A DNA stretch of 64,000 nt from assembly GCF_019285595.1 (NCBI RefSeq), contig NZ_CP079094.1, forward strand, positions 1,557,001 through 1,621,000, given 5' to 3'. Below, piece by piece: positions 28,007-36,750 of the stretch. Under the pieces are notes generated by a model. That model was not told the DNA's origin, ran no database searches, and saw only the letters and a list, made by a program, of their open reading frames with translations. Source of the DNA: Rickettsiella endosymbiont of Dermanyssus gallinae. Its GTDB lineage: Bacteria > Pseudomonadota > Gammaproteobacteria > Diplorickettsiales > Diplorickettsiaceae. How positions within the stretch are numbered: position 1 is the first letter of the stretch; each line of letters starts with the position of its first letter. Both the position numbers and the translations under genes were made by a program.

Positions 28007-29137
28007 ATGATCCTTTTCCGCTATCTAACTCGTGAAGTATTAGCCAGCCTTTTGCTCATTACTAGCCTTCTACTCTTTATTTTGATGAGTAATGAATTTG
28101 TACATTACTTAAACCAGGTTGCCGGTGGAAAATTTGCAGTCGGGATATTATGGAAGTTAATTATCCTGGAATCACCCCGATTTTTAGCTATTTTGCTTCC
28201 TTTTAGCCTATTCCTGGCTATTTTATTCACCTATGGTCGACTGTATGCCGATTATGAAATGACCACGCTGAATGCTTGCGGCTTCAGCTTAGGTCAACTC
28301 ACCTTACTGACCTTACCACTGGTCATTGTCCTTAGTGTGATCATCGCCATTTTAAATCTTTGGTTAAATCCCGAACTATTGAGCTACCGTAATAAATTAC
28401 TGGCTCAAACAGGAACAGCGATTGAATTGCAAACGGTACAACCCGGTAGTTTTCAACAAACGAATGGTGGACAGCGCATTATTTACGTAGAAAGTATTTC
28501 TGGCGATCATAAAGCGGTCAAAAATCTTTTTATGGCACAAATTAATAAGCAACAACCCGTTTCTGCCATCACACCTTGGACCATACTCAGTGCTAACAGC
28601 GGTTATCAAATGATAAGTCCTAAAACAAAAGAAGCTTTTTTTGTGGCTGTAAACGGCCGACGGTATGAAGGAATACCGGGGGAAAAAGAATATTACATTA
28701 CCCAATTTGCTAATTACGGGGTCCGTATAGATTCGCATGTAGGCACTGTCAATAATCCGCAAGAGTCTTTATCGAGTCTCGCTTTATGGCGCGCCGATAC
28801 GCCAAACAAACCCAGTTTTTTTTCTGAATTACAATGGCGACTATCCGCCCCTATTGCTACCTTACTCTTAGCCTTTCTTGCCATCCCTTTAAGCCGTGTT
28901 AATCCGCGTCAAGGAAAATATATACATTTATTACCGGCCATTACTGTTTATATTCTCTATCTTAATCTATTACTGTTTGGACGTAATTGGATTGAAAATA
29001 GCGATATTTCTTATCAATGGGGTCTTTGGTGGATACATGGTCTGTTAATCATTATTATACTCCTTGCCTGGTGTTATGCCTTAGGTTGGAGTCGAGTCAA
29101 ATACCAATTAATCAACTTAATTAAATTTAGACGATGA
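28007..29137 (+). CDS. lptF: LPS export permease LptF
   Basis: Inner-membrane subunit of the LptB2FG ABC transporter that extracts lipopolysaccharide and passes it to the LptC/A/D bridge. The 376-residue protein has N-terminal membrane segments beginning at residue 14 (VLASLLLITSLLLFILMSNE), the motif YADYEMTTLNACGFS in the coupling helix region, a periplasmic jellyroll domain and three C-terminal membrane segments. Length is normal. It overlaps lptG by four bases. No clear ribosome binding site is seen. Confidence 0.96.
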   Translation: MILFRYLTREVLASLLLITSLLLFILMSNEFVHYLNQVAGGKFAVGILWKLIILESPRFLAILLPFSLFLAILFTYGRLYADYEMTTLNACGFSLGQLTLLTLPLVIVLSVIIAILNLWLNPELLSYRNKLLAQTGTAIELQTVQPGSFQQTNGGQRIIYVESISGDHKAVKNLFMAQINKQQPVSAITPWTILSANSGYQMISPKTKEAFFVAVNGRRYEGIPGEKEYYITQFANYGVRIDSHVGTVNNPQESLSSLALWRADTPNKPSFFSELQWRLSAPIATLLLAFLAIPLSRVNPRQGKYIHLLPAITVYILYLNLLLFGRNWIENSDISYQWGLWWIHGLLIIIILLAWCYALGWSRVKYQLINLIKFRR

Positions 29138-30201
29138 AAATAATAGAGCGCTACCTCGGTAAAACTATCATTAGTACGACCTTGTCCGTACTCGGCGTTT
29201 TACTTGCTCTTTTTGCTTTAATTCAATTAATCGCTGAAACGCGTGATATTGGATCAGGAAACTACACACTACTAAGTGCTTTCTATTATGTTCTGCTCAC
29301 ATTACCTTCACAATTTTATACTTTCTCACCGATTGCTATTTTATTAGGGACCATTCTTGGCTTAGGTTTATTAGCAAGACATAGCGAATTGACTATTTTA
29401 AACGCCAGTGGCGTTTCTCTTTATCAAATAGCGTGGTGTTTATTTAAATCGACATTACTGATTGTTTTTTTTACCGTCTTAATCGGTGAGGGTATAGCGC
29501 CACGCGCGGCTAATCTTGCCGAAAGTCATAAAACTTTTCTGACTACGCGTGGTCAAACCTTAATGACGCAACAAGGATCATTATGGATCCGCGATGGGCA
29601 TAACTTTATTTACATTCAATCTATTCTAAACCCAACCCATCTGACTCAAGTTAGCCGTTATCAATTTGATGATCATAATAATTTGCTCAACGCCAGTTTT
29701 GCAAAACTGGTTAATTATGAAAATAATAGCTGGCAAGCTTATGATGTTGTCACTAGCCATCTTAGCCCTAAACAAGTGACGAGCAACCAGTCCCAACATG
29801 AAACTTGGCCATTCTCTTTCAGTCCAAAACTACTCAATATTTCTATTATTTTGCCGGAACAAATGTCCCTAAAACAGCTCAATGAATATATTCACTACCG
29901 GCAAAAAAATCTGCTGAATACCAGTCAATATTCACTGGCATTTTGGCAACGATTACTACAGCCCTTTGCTATCTGGTTGATGATGTTTTTAGCCATTCCT
30001 TTTACTTTTAAGCATTTAAGAAGTTTGGCAACCAGTTTGCGTACCATTGCTGGTGTTGTGGTTGGTTTTGGCTTTTATCTTTTAAATGAATTCTTTGGCC
30101 CTTTTGCCATTGTCTATCAATGGCCCCCTCTCTTAGCGGCTTTGCTGCCATTGATTATTTTTACGCTCATTGCCGCATTGTTAATGTATTGGGCAAAATA
30201 G
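29134..30201 (+). CDS. lptG: LPS export permease LptG
   Basis: Partner of LptF in the LPS exporter, 355 residues. It starts MKIIERYLGKTIISTTLS, has the coupling-helix motif ARHSELTILNASGVSLYQI, a central periplasmic domain and C-terminal membrane segments ending LLPLIIFTLIAALLMYWAK. The four-base overlap with lptF implies coupled translation. nadE follows after 15 bases. Confidence 0.96.
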   Translation: MKIIERYLGKTIISTTLSVLGVLLALFALIQLIAETRDIGSGNYTLLSAFYYVLLTLPSQFYTFSPIAILLGTILGLGLLARHSELTILNASGVSLYQIAWCLFKSTLLIVFFTVLIGEGIAPRAANLAESHKTFLTTRGQTLMTQQGSLWIRDGHNFIYIQSILNPTHLTQVSRYQFDDHNNLLNASFAKLVNYENNSWQAYDVVTSHLSPKQVTSNQSQHETWPFSFSPKLLNISIILPEQMSLKQLNEYIHYRQKNLLNTSQYSLAFWQRLLQPFAIWLMMFLAIPFTFKHLRSLATSLRTIAGVVVGFGFYLLNEFFGPFAIVYQWPPLLAALLPLIIFTLIAALLMYWAK

Positions 30202-30216
30202 ATCACGAGGTTATCA

Positions 30217-31830
30217 ATGCTACACATTGCAGTCGGACAATTTGATTTTTTAGTAGGCGGCATTGAAGCCAACACACAAAAAATTCTTGATGTCATGAAA
30301 GAAGCTAAACAAGCAAACGTGGATCTGCTGGTTTTTCCTGAGCTTGCACTCTGCGGTTATCCGCCAGAGGGTCTTTTATTACGCGAAGACTTTAAACAGC
30401 AAATTAAAAACGCTTTAAAAATAATTCAAGCACAAACAAACGATATTTCTATTTTATTAGGGCATCCTGATTATACTGAACTAGGCATTTATAATGCCGC
30501 CAGTTTAATAGCGGATAAAAAAATCGTTGCGACTTATCATAAGCAGTGCCTACCTAATTACGGTGTCTTTGACGAACGTCGTTATTTTAAACCCGGTAAT
30601 TCACCTGGCTTAATTAAAGTAAAGAATATTTCTATTGGCATCTTAATCTGTGAAGATCTTTGGCACCCTGGCCCTATCTTATCTGCAAAACACGCCGGTG
30701 CTGAATTAATCATCTGTATCAATGCGTCTCCCTTTGATGAAACAAAAGCACAAGAACGTATTCGTGCGTTGAAAATAAATATTGCGGAAACAAACCTTCC
30801 TGTTCTTTATGTACACGGTGTGAGCGGTCAAGATGATTTAGTGTTTGATGGCGGTTCTCTTGCTTTTGACTCACAGGGTACACTCACCGCGCATGCCGAT
30901 TTTTTTACCGAAAAATTATGGTTGGTTGATTTTAAACAAGCTGAACATACGTTTACTCCCCAAGCATTACCCGCTGATAGATCCATCGAAGCATTCATCT
31001 ATCAAGCACTGGTCTTAGCGGTACGCGATTACGTAGTCAAAAATCATTTCCCAGGTGTTTTACTCGGCCTTTCGGGTGGTATTGATTCAGCACTTGTGCT
31101 GGCTATTGCGGTGGATGCACTAGGAAAAGATCGTGTACACGCCGTCACATTACCTTCTCGATTTACTTCTGAACTTAGCCTACAGCTTGCATCCTCACTC
31201 GCTCAAACACTGGCCGTACGATTAACAACGCTTTCTATTGAAGCAAGTTTTTCCGCTTTTTTAACAACCTTAAATTTAGATCCGCAACATCCTCCTGCAG
31301 GCATCACCACGGAGAATATTCAAGCGCGGTGCCGTGCGGTGTTATTGATGGCACTTTCAAATCAAAGCGGTGATTTATTATTAAATGCGAGTAATAAAAG
31401 TGAATTGGCCGTGGGCTATTCCACTTTATACGGTGATATGGCCGGAGGATTTGCTGTCATCAAAGACGTGCCTAAAACGATGATTTACAAACTAGCCCAT
31501 TATCGCAATACCATTACACCTATTTTTCCTAAAGAACTGCTTTCTCGTGCGCCCAGCGCAGAATTAGCGGCTGATCAATGTGATGAAGATTCGCTGCCAC
31601 CTTATTCAGAATTAGATCCTATCCTAGCGCTTTATGTGGAACAAGATAAAAGCCTAACGGATATAGTAGCTGCTGGTTTTAAAAAAGAAGTGGTAGAAAG
31701 AATTATTAAATTAGTTGATAAAAGTGAATATAAACGTCGTCAAATAGCAGTAGGCCCTCGTACAACAACACGTGCCTTTGGCCGGGAGCGTCGCTATCCC
31801 ATTACATCTGGATTTAACACCACTCAATAA
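30217..31830 (+). CDS. nadE: glutamine-dependent NAD+ synthase
   Basis: A 537-residue enzyme with an N-terminal nitrilase-type glutaminase domain and a C-terminal NAD synthetase domain; it converts deamido-NAD to NAD using glutamine nitrogen. The glutaminase triad is visible: Glu in VFPELALCGYPPE, Lys in YHKQCLPNYGVFDE, and Cys in ILICEDLWHPGP. The ATP-pyrophosphatase loop is LGLSGGIDSALVLAIA, and LLNASNKSELAVGYSTLYGD is typical. An ACGAGGT site lies before the ATG. It probably belongs to the lptFG transcript. Confidence 0.97.
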   Translation: MLHIAVGQFDFLVGGIEANTQKILDVMKEAKQANVDLLVFPELALCGYPPEGLLLREDFKQQIKNALKIIQAQTNDISILLGHPDYTELGIYNAASLIADKKIVATYHKQCLPNYGVFDERRYFKPGNSPGLIKVKNISIGILICEDLWHPGPILSAKHAGAELIICINASPFDETKAQERIRALKINIAETNLPVLYVHGVSGQDDLVFDGGSLAFDSQGTLTAHADFFTEKLWLVDFKQAEHTFTPQALPADRSIEAFIYQALVLAVRDYVVKNHFPGVLLGLSGGIDSALVLAIAVDALGKDRVHAVTLPSRFTSELSLQLASSLAQTLAVRLTTLSIEASFSAFLTTLNLDPQHPPAGITTENIQARCRAVLLMALSNQSGDLLLNASNKSELAVGYSTLYGDMAGGFAVIKDVPKTMIYKLAHYRNTITPIFPKELLSRAPSAELAADQCDEDSLPPYSELDPILALYVEQDKSLTDIVAAGFKKEVVERIIKLVDKSEYKRRQIAVGPRTTTRAFGRERRYPITSGFNTTQ

Positions 31831-31848
31831 CATCGGTATTAGCCAGAT

Positions 31849-31884
31849 CGTCATTGCGAGTGCCGAAGGCACGCGGCAATCCAG
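31849..31884 (+). repeat. family-C palindromic repeat beside nadE
   Basis: CGTCATTGCGAGTGCCGAAG-type palindrome starting 18 bases after the nadE stop. An inverted counterpart lies at 32152-32190 on the far side of repeat copy 4, so the 247-bp element seems to have inserted between the two arms. Confidence 0.85.
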
Positions 31885-31904
31885 AGAAATAGTTATTTAT
31901 TGTT

Positions 31905-32151
31905 CAAGTGAGTCGCTATGCTCCCGAAGAATTTCGGCCATCGTGTCCCCGAAATTCGTTCGCATGACGCGACTGAAATTAGGCCGCGATACGTCCTGCG
32001 TCCGGCACGCACTCACTCCTTCGGAGTTCATGCCCGTGCCTCCCACAAATGACTTTACGGCGTGATGCGTTTCCTGCTTCGCCCGTCAACGCACGCCTAT
32101 CGCGGGCTCTTCGACTTCGCATTGCTTTCACAATGCTTTCCTGTCTCATCG
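31905..32151 (-). mobile_element. 247-bp repeat, copy 4
   Basis: Same 247 bases in reverse orientation, between the convergent 3' ends of nadE and bamD and between two inverted family-C repeats. In the element's own orientation the left flank is CAGT and the right flank AACAAT; no target duplication. Confidence 0.96.
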
Positions 32152-32190
32152 ACTGGATGGCCACGCTCATTTCATTCGCTCGCCATGACG
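32152..32190 (-). repeat. family-C palindromic repeat beside bamD
   Basis: CTGGATGGCCACGCTCATTT...CCATGACGAG, a diverged inverted copy of the repeat at 31849. It touches repeat copy 4 directly and ends two bases from the bamD stop. Confidence 0.7.
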
Positions 32191-32192
32191 AG

Positions 32193-32951
32193 TTATTTTA
32201 TAATCGCACTAGGAAAATTAAGTGTTAATAGCGTTAAACTCCGATTTGCTAGATCTTCTAGACCTAAAATCCGATACGATTTAACCATAATGATTAAAGC
32301 CTGCTCTACTTCAGGCGCTCCTTGATACCGCTGTACGACTTCATTCGCCCGATTCGCGGCAGCGACATAGGCTTTCTTCCTAAAATAATAATCCGCAATA
32401 TGTAGATCATAGCTTGCAAATAAATTGCGTAAGTAGATCATACGTTGTCTGGCATCCGCGACATAACGACTGTTCGGATAGCGATTAATTAATTGCTCAA
32501 ACTCTTGATAAGCCACACGCATGGTACCTGGATCGCGCTTTGAGAGATCAATAGGCACATAACGTAAATACCAACCTCGATCCTGATCCATATCCGCTAA
32601 AGCACGCATGTAGTACGCATAATCAATGGCTTTGCTATTAGGATAAACATGAATAAACCGTTCTGCCGCTGCTTTGGCCGAAGGTGCATCTCCATGTTGG
32701 TAATAACTATAGATAAGCTCTAGCTGTGCGTGCTCCGAATAGCGATTAAAAGGATAAACAACATCTAAAGCTTCATAGTTCTTAATCGCATGCGCATAAT
32801 TTCGATTAGCAAGTGATTCTTTTGCAGTTTGATAAATTTGTCCCGCGGATTGCCCTTGATAAGCAACAAGCGGATCACTTGACTTAGTCGCACAAGCACT
32901 CAATAAAACAGTAACTACACTAATAAAAAAAACAAAATTAAATAATTTCAC
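32193..32951 (-). CDS. bamD: outer-membrane assembly lipoprotein BamD
   Basis: Essential BAM-complex lipoprotein with TPR repeats that helps insert beta-barrels. The best start is GTG at 32951: it gives MKLFNFVFFISVVTVLLSAC, a lipoprotein signal with Cys20 and 252 residues in all, close to the family norm. The body has the BamD pattern AKESLANRNYAHAIKNYEAL and EFEQLINRYPNSRYVADARQ. A longer frame with ATG at 33065 starts inside family-B repeat copy 2 and would bury the signal peptide, so I reject it. The repeat ends 32 bases upstream, so the gene's leader is largely repeat-derived. Confidence 0.93.
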   Translation of the reverse strand: MKLFNFVFFISVVTVLLSACATKSSDPLVAYQGQSAGQIYQTAKESLANRNYAHAIKNYEALDVVYPFNRYSEHAQLELIYSYYQHGDAPSAKAAAERFIHVYPNSKAIDYAYYMRALADMDQDRGWYLRYVPIDLSKRDPGTMRVAYQEFEQLINRYPNSRYVADARQRMIYLRNLFASYDLHIADYYFRKKAYVAAANRANEVVQRYQGAPEVEQALIIMVKSYRILGLEDLANRSLTLLTLNFPSAIIK

Positions 32952-32983
32952 AATATGAATAACGCTCTGGCTAATTCTTCTTT

Positions 32984-33106
32984 TATACTCTTCGCACTTG
33001 ACATCGGCTGTGTTCCTGCTCAGTTCGCACTCCTCATGTATGTTATATACACTGCGGTCGCTCACTTTCGCGGCGCCTTGCCGAAAATCCCATTGCTGTG
33101 GGTATA
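32984..33106 (-). repeat. family-B repeat, copy 2 (upstream of bamD)
   Basis: Top strand runs TATACTCTTCGCACTTGA to TTGCTGTGGGTATA, 123 bases, with the GGCGCCTTGCC core. Ends form a short inverted repeat. In the direction of bamD the GCGAAGAGTATA end lies 32 bases before the chosen GTG start. Confidence 0.85.
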
Positions 33107-33197
33107 TAAATTGTTAAGGAAGTAAACATTAAGTGACTTTGAAGTATGCATTCAAAGTCAAATAATTTATTATTGTACGATTTGACTTTATGCTTGG

Positions 33198-33413
33198 TTA
33201 GTCCCTTTTACGAAAAATCTCATTTAGCTTAAACTTCTCCGCTAATATGGGAATACCACACCATCCTATTACTCCCTCTACGATCAGAATAACACCCACT
33301 AAAAACGCAAATAATTTTCCAAGGCCTAATAAGACGCCGATCAATAAAACAACACCGATAACTAAGCGTGAAATACGCTCATTACCTTGGATATTGCTTG
33401 CTACATTCAACAT
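33198..33413 (-). CDS. small DUF2892-type membrane protein
   Basis: A 71-residue protein with N-terminal MLNVASNIQGNERISRLVIG and two adjacent hydrophobic segments separated by a glycine-rich turn, then GWCGIPILAEKF. This N-x-x-x-R-x-x-R, two-helix, Cys-containing layout is that of the DUF2892/YgaP membrane-domain family, whose function is unclear. It lies upstream of bamD on the same strand, but family-B copy 2 separates them. A stem (GACTTTGAA/TTCAAAGTC) at 33133-33157 lies beyond its stop, without a T run. Confidence 0.7.
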   Translation of the reverse strand: MLNVASNIQGNERISRLVIGVVLLIGVLLGLGKLFAFLVGVILIVEGVIGWCGIPILAEKFKLNEIFRKRD

Positions 33414-33547
33414 AGATAGTATCCTCTATTAAGTAATAACAAAAAGGCATCGCTCCCGACAACATTATATACCCATAACCCTTGATTTTGCGAATTCATA
33501 AAACCAAGGCTAGCTTTTCCAGATAGGGGCGGTATAACTCTACTTCT

Positions 33548-34516
33548 ATGAAAAACACAACTCAAACTGTTAATTGTCAGGTTATTGTCCCTGAGCACTT
33601 AGCAGAAAAACGACTTGACCAAATTCTGAGTGCATTATTTCCTGATTACTCGCGATCCCGTTTACAAAGCTGGATCCGCAGCCAACAGATTTTAGTCGAC
33701 CAACAAGTCAAACGCCCGCGCGATAAAATTAAAGCCGGCGCTCTGATTACTATCACCGCTACGCTGCCAGAAGAAACCAAATGGGAAGCTCAATCCATTC
33801 CGCTGGATATTGTTTATGAAGATGAAACCCTACTGGTCGTTAATAAACCAGCGGGCTTAGTCACGCATCCCGCCGTAGGCAATCCTGATAAGACACTGCT
33901 TAACGCACTATTGCATCATTGCCCACAATTAAAACAACTTCCTAGAGCAGGCATTATTCATCGGCTTGATAAAGACACATCAGGCTTATTAGTTGTTCCT
34001 AAAACATTGAGTGCCCATACCCAATTGGTTCAACAGCTTCAGGCTCGAACGATTCAAAGAGATTATTATGCGGTTGTTCAAGGGGTCTTAATCTCCGGAG
34101 GAACGGTCAACGCCCCTATTGGTAGGCATCCTAAATTGCGAAAAAAAATGGCGGTTAATACCTTCAGCGGCAAAGAAGCAGTTTCACACTATCGTGTTAT
34201 TGAGCGCTTTGCTCACCATACGCTCATAAAAGTTCAGCTGGAAACGGGTCGTACCCATCAAATCCGTGTCCATATGGCGCATATTAATCATCCCTTAGTC
34301 GGGGATAAAACCTACCGCGGTCGTCTTCAATTACCCAAAAAAGCCAGTCCTGAATTGATAAGTTGCTTGCGACAATTCGATCGACAAGCTCTACATGCCG
34401 AGCATTTAAAACTGATCCATCCCCTGTCGCAGCAAGCGGTTGAATGGCAGGCACCTTTACCAGAAGACATGAATTGGCTTATAAATTGTCTACGTGAAGA
34501 CAAACAACATGCTTGA
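33548..34516 (+). CDS. rluD: 23S rRNA pseudouridine synthase RluD
   Basis: A 322-residue pseudouridine synthase with an N-terminal S4 RNA-binding domain (LDQILSALFPDYSRSRLQSW) and catalytic domain containing the aspartate motif IHRLDKDTSGLLVV and [11 protein letters not shown]. Together with the neighbouring pgeF gene and bamD nearby, the order (bamD divergent from rluD-pgeF) is the classic gammaproteobacterial one, which supports RluD (positions 1911, 1915 and 1917 of helix 69) rather than another Rlu enzyme. Confidence 0.95.
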   Translation: MKNTTQTVNCQVIVPEHLAEKRLDQILSALFPDYSRSRLQSWIRSQQILVDQQVKRPRDKIKAGALITITATLPEETKWEAQSIPLDIVYEDETLLVVNKPAGLVTHPAVGNPDKTLLNALLHHCPQLKQLPRAGIIHRLDKDTSGLLVVPKTLSAHTQLVQQLQARTIQRDYYAVVQGVLISGGTVNAPIGRHPKLRKKMAVNTFSGKEAVSHYRVIERFAHHTLIKVQLETGRTHQIRVHMAHINHPLVGDKTYRGRLQLPKKASPELISCLRQFDRQALHAEHLKLIHPLSQQAVEWQAPLPEDMNWLINCLREDKQHA

Positions 34517-35237
34517 CTTGCTCATTCCTGATTGGCCTGCGCCACCCTGGATTAAAGCCGCCACCACGACACGTCAGGGTGGCTTTAGCGCGCCTCCCTT
34601 TGATAGCTTGAATCTAAGTCAAACGGTAGGGGATAACTCTGACTGTGTGCTTAAAAACCAAGCCCTTCTGAAGAAATCACTCGGATTCACTCAAGACCCT
34701 CTCTGGCTTAAACAAGTGCATGGTACAAGGGTTATTTCAGCTAATCATACCGCCGATCGAACCGCTGATGCGATATATACTAATGAGCCTCAATCCGGGT
34801 GTGCAGTACTAACCGCTGATTGCCTACCCCTATTGGTTTGTAGCAAAACACAGCGCTGTGTCGCGGCAATTCATTCAGGTTGGAGAGGTTTAGCCGCCGG
34901 TGTAATAGAAAACAGCATTAAAGCTTTAGCGTGTCCGGCTGAAGATTTATTAGTCTGGTTAGGCCCTGCCATCGGTCCCCAAGCCTTTGTTGTAGGGGAA
35001 GAAGTCTTCTCGCAGTTTGTAAAAAAAAGCCCCGAGTTCAAAGTCGCTTTTGAAGAAATAGGTAATAAACAGTGGTTAGCCAATCTCTACCAACTTGCTA
35101 GACAGCACTTAAATAAGCTAGGCATAGAGGCCATTTATGGTGGCCAGCATTGTACTTACACCAATAAGGCGCAATTCTTCTCCTTTCGTCGCGATAAGAC
35201 AACCGGACGTCTCGCTAGCCTGATTTGGATCCAATAG
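34509..35237 (+). CDS. pgeF: purine nucleoside phosphorylase-like / laccase-domain protein PgeF (YfiH)
   Basis: A 242-residue multicopper-oxidase-like (DUF152) protein; E. coli YfiH/PgeF edits peptidoglycan precursors carrying serine instead of alanine, while other members act on purine nucleosides. The zinc ligands are seen in LKQVHGTRV, LTADCLPLLV and AIHSGWRGLAAG. The ATG at 34509 lies inside the rluD stop region (ATGCTTGA overlap) and begins MLDLLIPDWPAPPWIKA; the earlier in-frame ATG at 34494 is less likely. Translation is probably coupled to rluD. Confidence 0.93.
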   Translation: MLDLLIPDWPAPPWIKAATTTRQGGFSAPPFDSLNLSQTVGDNSDCVLKNQALLKKSLGFTQDPLWLKQVHGTRVISANHTADRTADAIYTNEPQSGCAVLTADCLPLLVCSKTQRCVAAIHSGWRGLAAGVIENSIKALACPAEDLLVWLGPAIGPQAFVVGEEVFSQFVKKSPEFKVAFEEIGNKQWLANLYQLARQHLNKLGIEAIYGGQHCTYTNKAQFFSFRRDKTTGRLASLIWIQ

Positions 35238-35281
35238 ACGCTTCGCACTTGAACACGCCCCTCCCGTAACCCCTTGAAACA

Positions 35282-35304
35282 CAAAGCAACAGACCGTTGC
35301 TTTG
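35282..35304 (+). terminator. possible terminator hairpin after pgeF
   Basis: A perfect nine-pair stem CAAAGCAAC/GTTGCTTTG with a five-base loop lies 45 bases after the pgeF stop. There is no uninterrupted T run behind it, so rho-independent function is uncertain. Confidence 0.4.
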
Positions 35305-35390
35305 AAGCTTATTATTGTTCTTTTGTTGTACAAAAAGATCCTAACTCCCTATAATATCGTTCAATAAAAGAACAACAATAATCGCACACT

Positions 35391-36026
35391 ATGCCTACTC
35401 TACATCGCTATTTGATAGCTTCCCTATTTGGGTTATTTGCTACATCACTTTTTGCTGCCCCTCTACCAAAGGAAAACTTTGATGATAAACGCTGGGGAAT
35501 ACTCGTCTATCACAGTTGGATGACCAGCAACAATATTGGCGCCGTGCTAACTTGGCAAGACGTGCATTTAAAATATGGGACGATGAACTCGGTTGATTTA
35601 TCCTATCAACTAGCGAAGCAAAATCCATTACGTCGCTTTTTTCAACCTCTGGTTAGTACTGTTGAAGTGGCTGGCAATATAACCCAACGACGTGATCCGA
35701 ATGGCTTAATTTATGAATTTGATCCTTATTTAAATTTTCGCTGGAAAAATTTTCCTTGGAATAATATTGTTGCAACAACAATGTCTATCGGTGATGGGCT
35801 TTCCTATGCGACAGGCCTGCCACTGCGCGAAGAACATGATTCAACCAATAATAACGCCAAACATCTACTCAATTTTTTAGTTTTAGAAGCCAGCTTTGCT
35901 GCACCCCAACATCCCGATTTACAGTTTGTTGTGCGCGTTAATCACCGCTGTGGTGCTTGGGGGCTCTTTGGTGCAGGTAATTTAAGCTCTAATGCAGTGG
36001 GTGTAGGGATACGCTATTTATTTTAA
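35391..36026 (+). CDS. outer-membrane beta-barrel protein, possible PagL-like acyloxyacyl hydrolase
   Basis: A 211-residue protein with a signal peptide ending near FATSLFAAP, then alternating aromatic/polar strands and a terminal phenylalanine (GVGIRYLF), the signature of an outer-membrane barrel. The stretch VNHRCGAWGLFGAGNLSSNAVGVGIRY resembles the His/Ser region of the PagL/acyloxyacyl hydrolase group, which removes acyl chains from lipid A. I cannot confirm the catalytic set, so lipid A modification is a suggestion only. It stands alone, with repeat copy 5 seven bases after its stop. Confidence 0.6.
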   Translation: MPTLHRYLIASLFGLFATSLFAAPLPKENFDDKRWGILVYHSWMTSNNIGAVLTWQDVHLKYGTMNSVDLSYQLAKQNPLRRFFQPLVSTVEVAGNITQRRDPNGLIYEFDPYLNFRWKNFPWNNIVATTMSIGDGLSYATGLPLREEHDSTNNNAKHLLNFLVLEASFAAPQHPDLQFVVRVNHRCGAWGLFGAGNLSSNAVGVGIRYLF

Positions 36027-36032
36027 TTCTTA

Positions 36033-36279
36033 CGATGAGACAGGAAAGCATTGTGAAAGCAATGCGAAGTCGAAGAGCCCGCGATAGGCGTGCGTTGACG
36101 GGCGAAGCAGGAAACGCATCACGCCGTAAAGTCATTTGTGGGAGGCACGGGCATGAACTCCGAAGGAGTGAGTGCGTGCCGGACGCAGGACGTATCGCGG
36201 CCTAATTTCAGTCGCGTCATGCGAACGAATTTCGGGGACACCATGGCCGAAATTCTTCGGGAGCATAGCGACTCACTTG
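36033..36279 (+). mobile_element. 247-bp repeat, copy 5
   Basis: Same element; left flank CTTA, right flank TTTATA, no target duplication. Position 210 of the element is C instead of G (CACCATGG), a variant shared only with copy 6. Confidence 0.96.
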
Positions 36280-36307
36280 TTTATAAATTTAAAAAAGGAT
36301 TAACCCA

Positions 36308-36649
36308 TTAAGCGCCGGGCGTTAGTGTCTTGGACGAAACTTCTATTTTTAATCCACCTTCTACTTCTTTAAAAAAGGCAGACTCTCCCACCATTGAAGC
36401 CGCTGAAGTTTTATCTTTTTCTATCTCTTCACGAGAAATAATTTTAGCTTTTGATCCTTTTGTATTATTTAACAAATTGTCAGGGTTAATCATTCCGGTT
36501 TTCTCTTCAGAAGAATTTAACATTTCTTCTGTTGTATGTGTTTCATCATTCTTACAGCTACCGTAGCGATAGTGTCCACTATAAGCGCCAGACATACTTC
36601 TTCTTACAGGTCCATTTATAGAATTTTGCATCCGTCTTGGGTAGCCCAT
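36308..36649 (-). CDS. hypothetical small polar protein
   Basis: A 113-residue open frame preceded by AAGG about ten bases before its ATG. The N-terminus is basic and rich in Ser/Arg/Tyr (MGYPRRMQNSINGPVRRSM), the rest is acidic and polar (HTTEEMLNSSEEKTG, ISREEIEKDKTSAAS). No membrane segment, no signal peptide and no known domain. Such unstructured Ser/Glu-rich proteins are common among lineage-specific or secreted proteins of intracellular bacteria, but nothing here proves export. It sits between repeat copy 5 and the CorC-like gene in a locally AT-rich region. Confidence 0.5.
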   Translation of the reverse strand: MGYPRRMQNSINGPVRRSMSGAYSGHYRYGSCKNDETHTTEEMLNSSEEKTGMINPDNLLNNTKGSKAKIISREEIEKDKTSAASMVGESAFFKEVEGGLKIEVSSKTLTPGA

Positions 36650-36750
36650 TTTCTCTTGCCTTAAATAAAATTAAAATATTAAATAAAATATTGCTACTTA
36701 GTATAGCAACTATTTATTTTTTTTCAAAAATTTTTTTAAAAAGGGAATTT

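Noticed and set aside
32952-33065. ATG start of bamD at 33065
   Set aside because: It lies in the family-B repeat and would place 38 charged residues before the lipoprotein signal.
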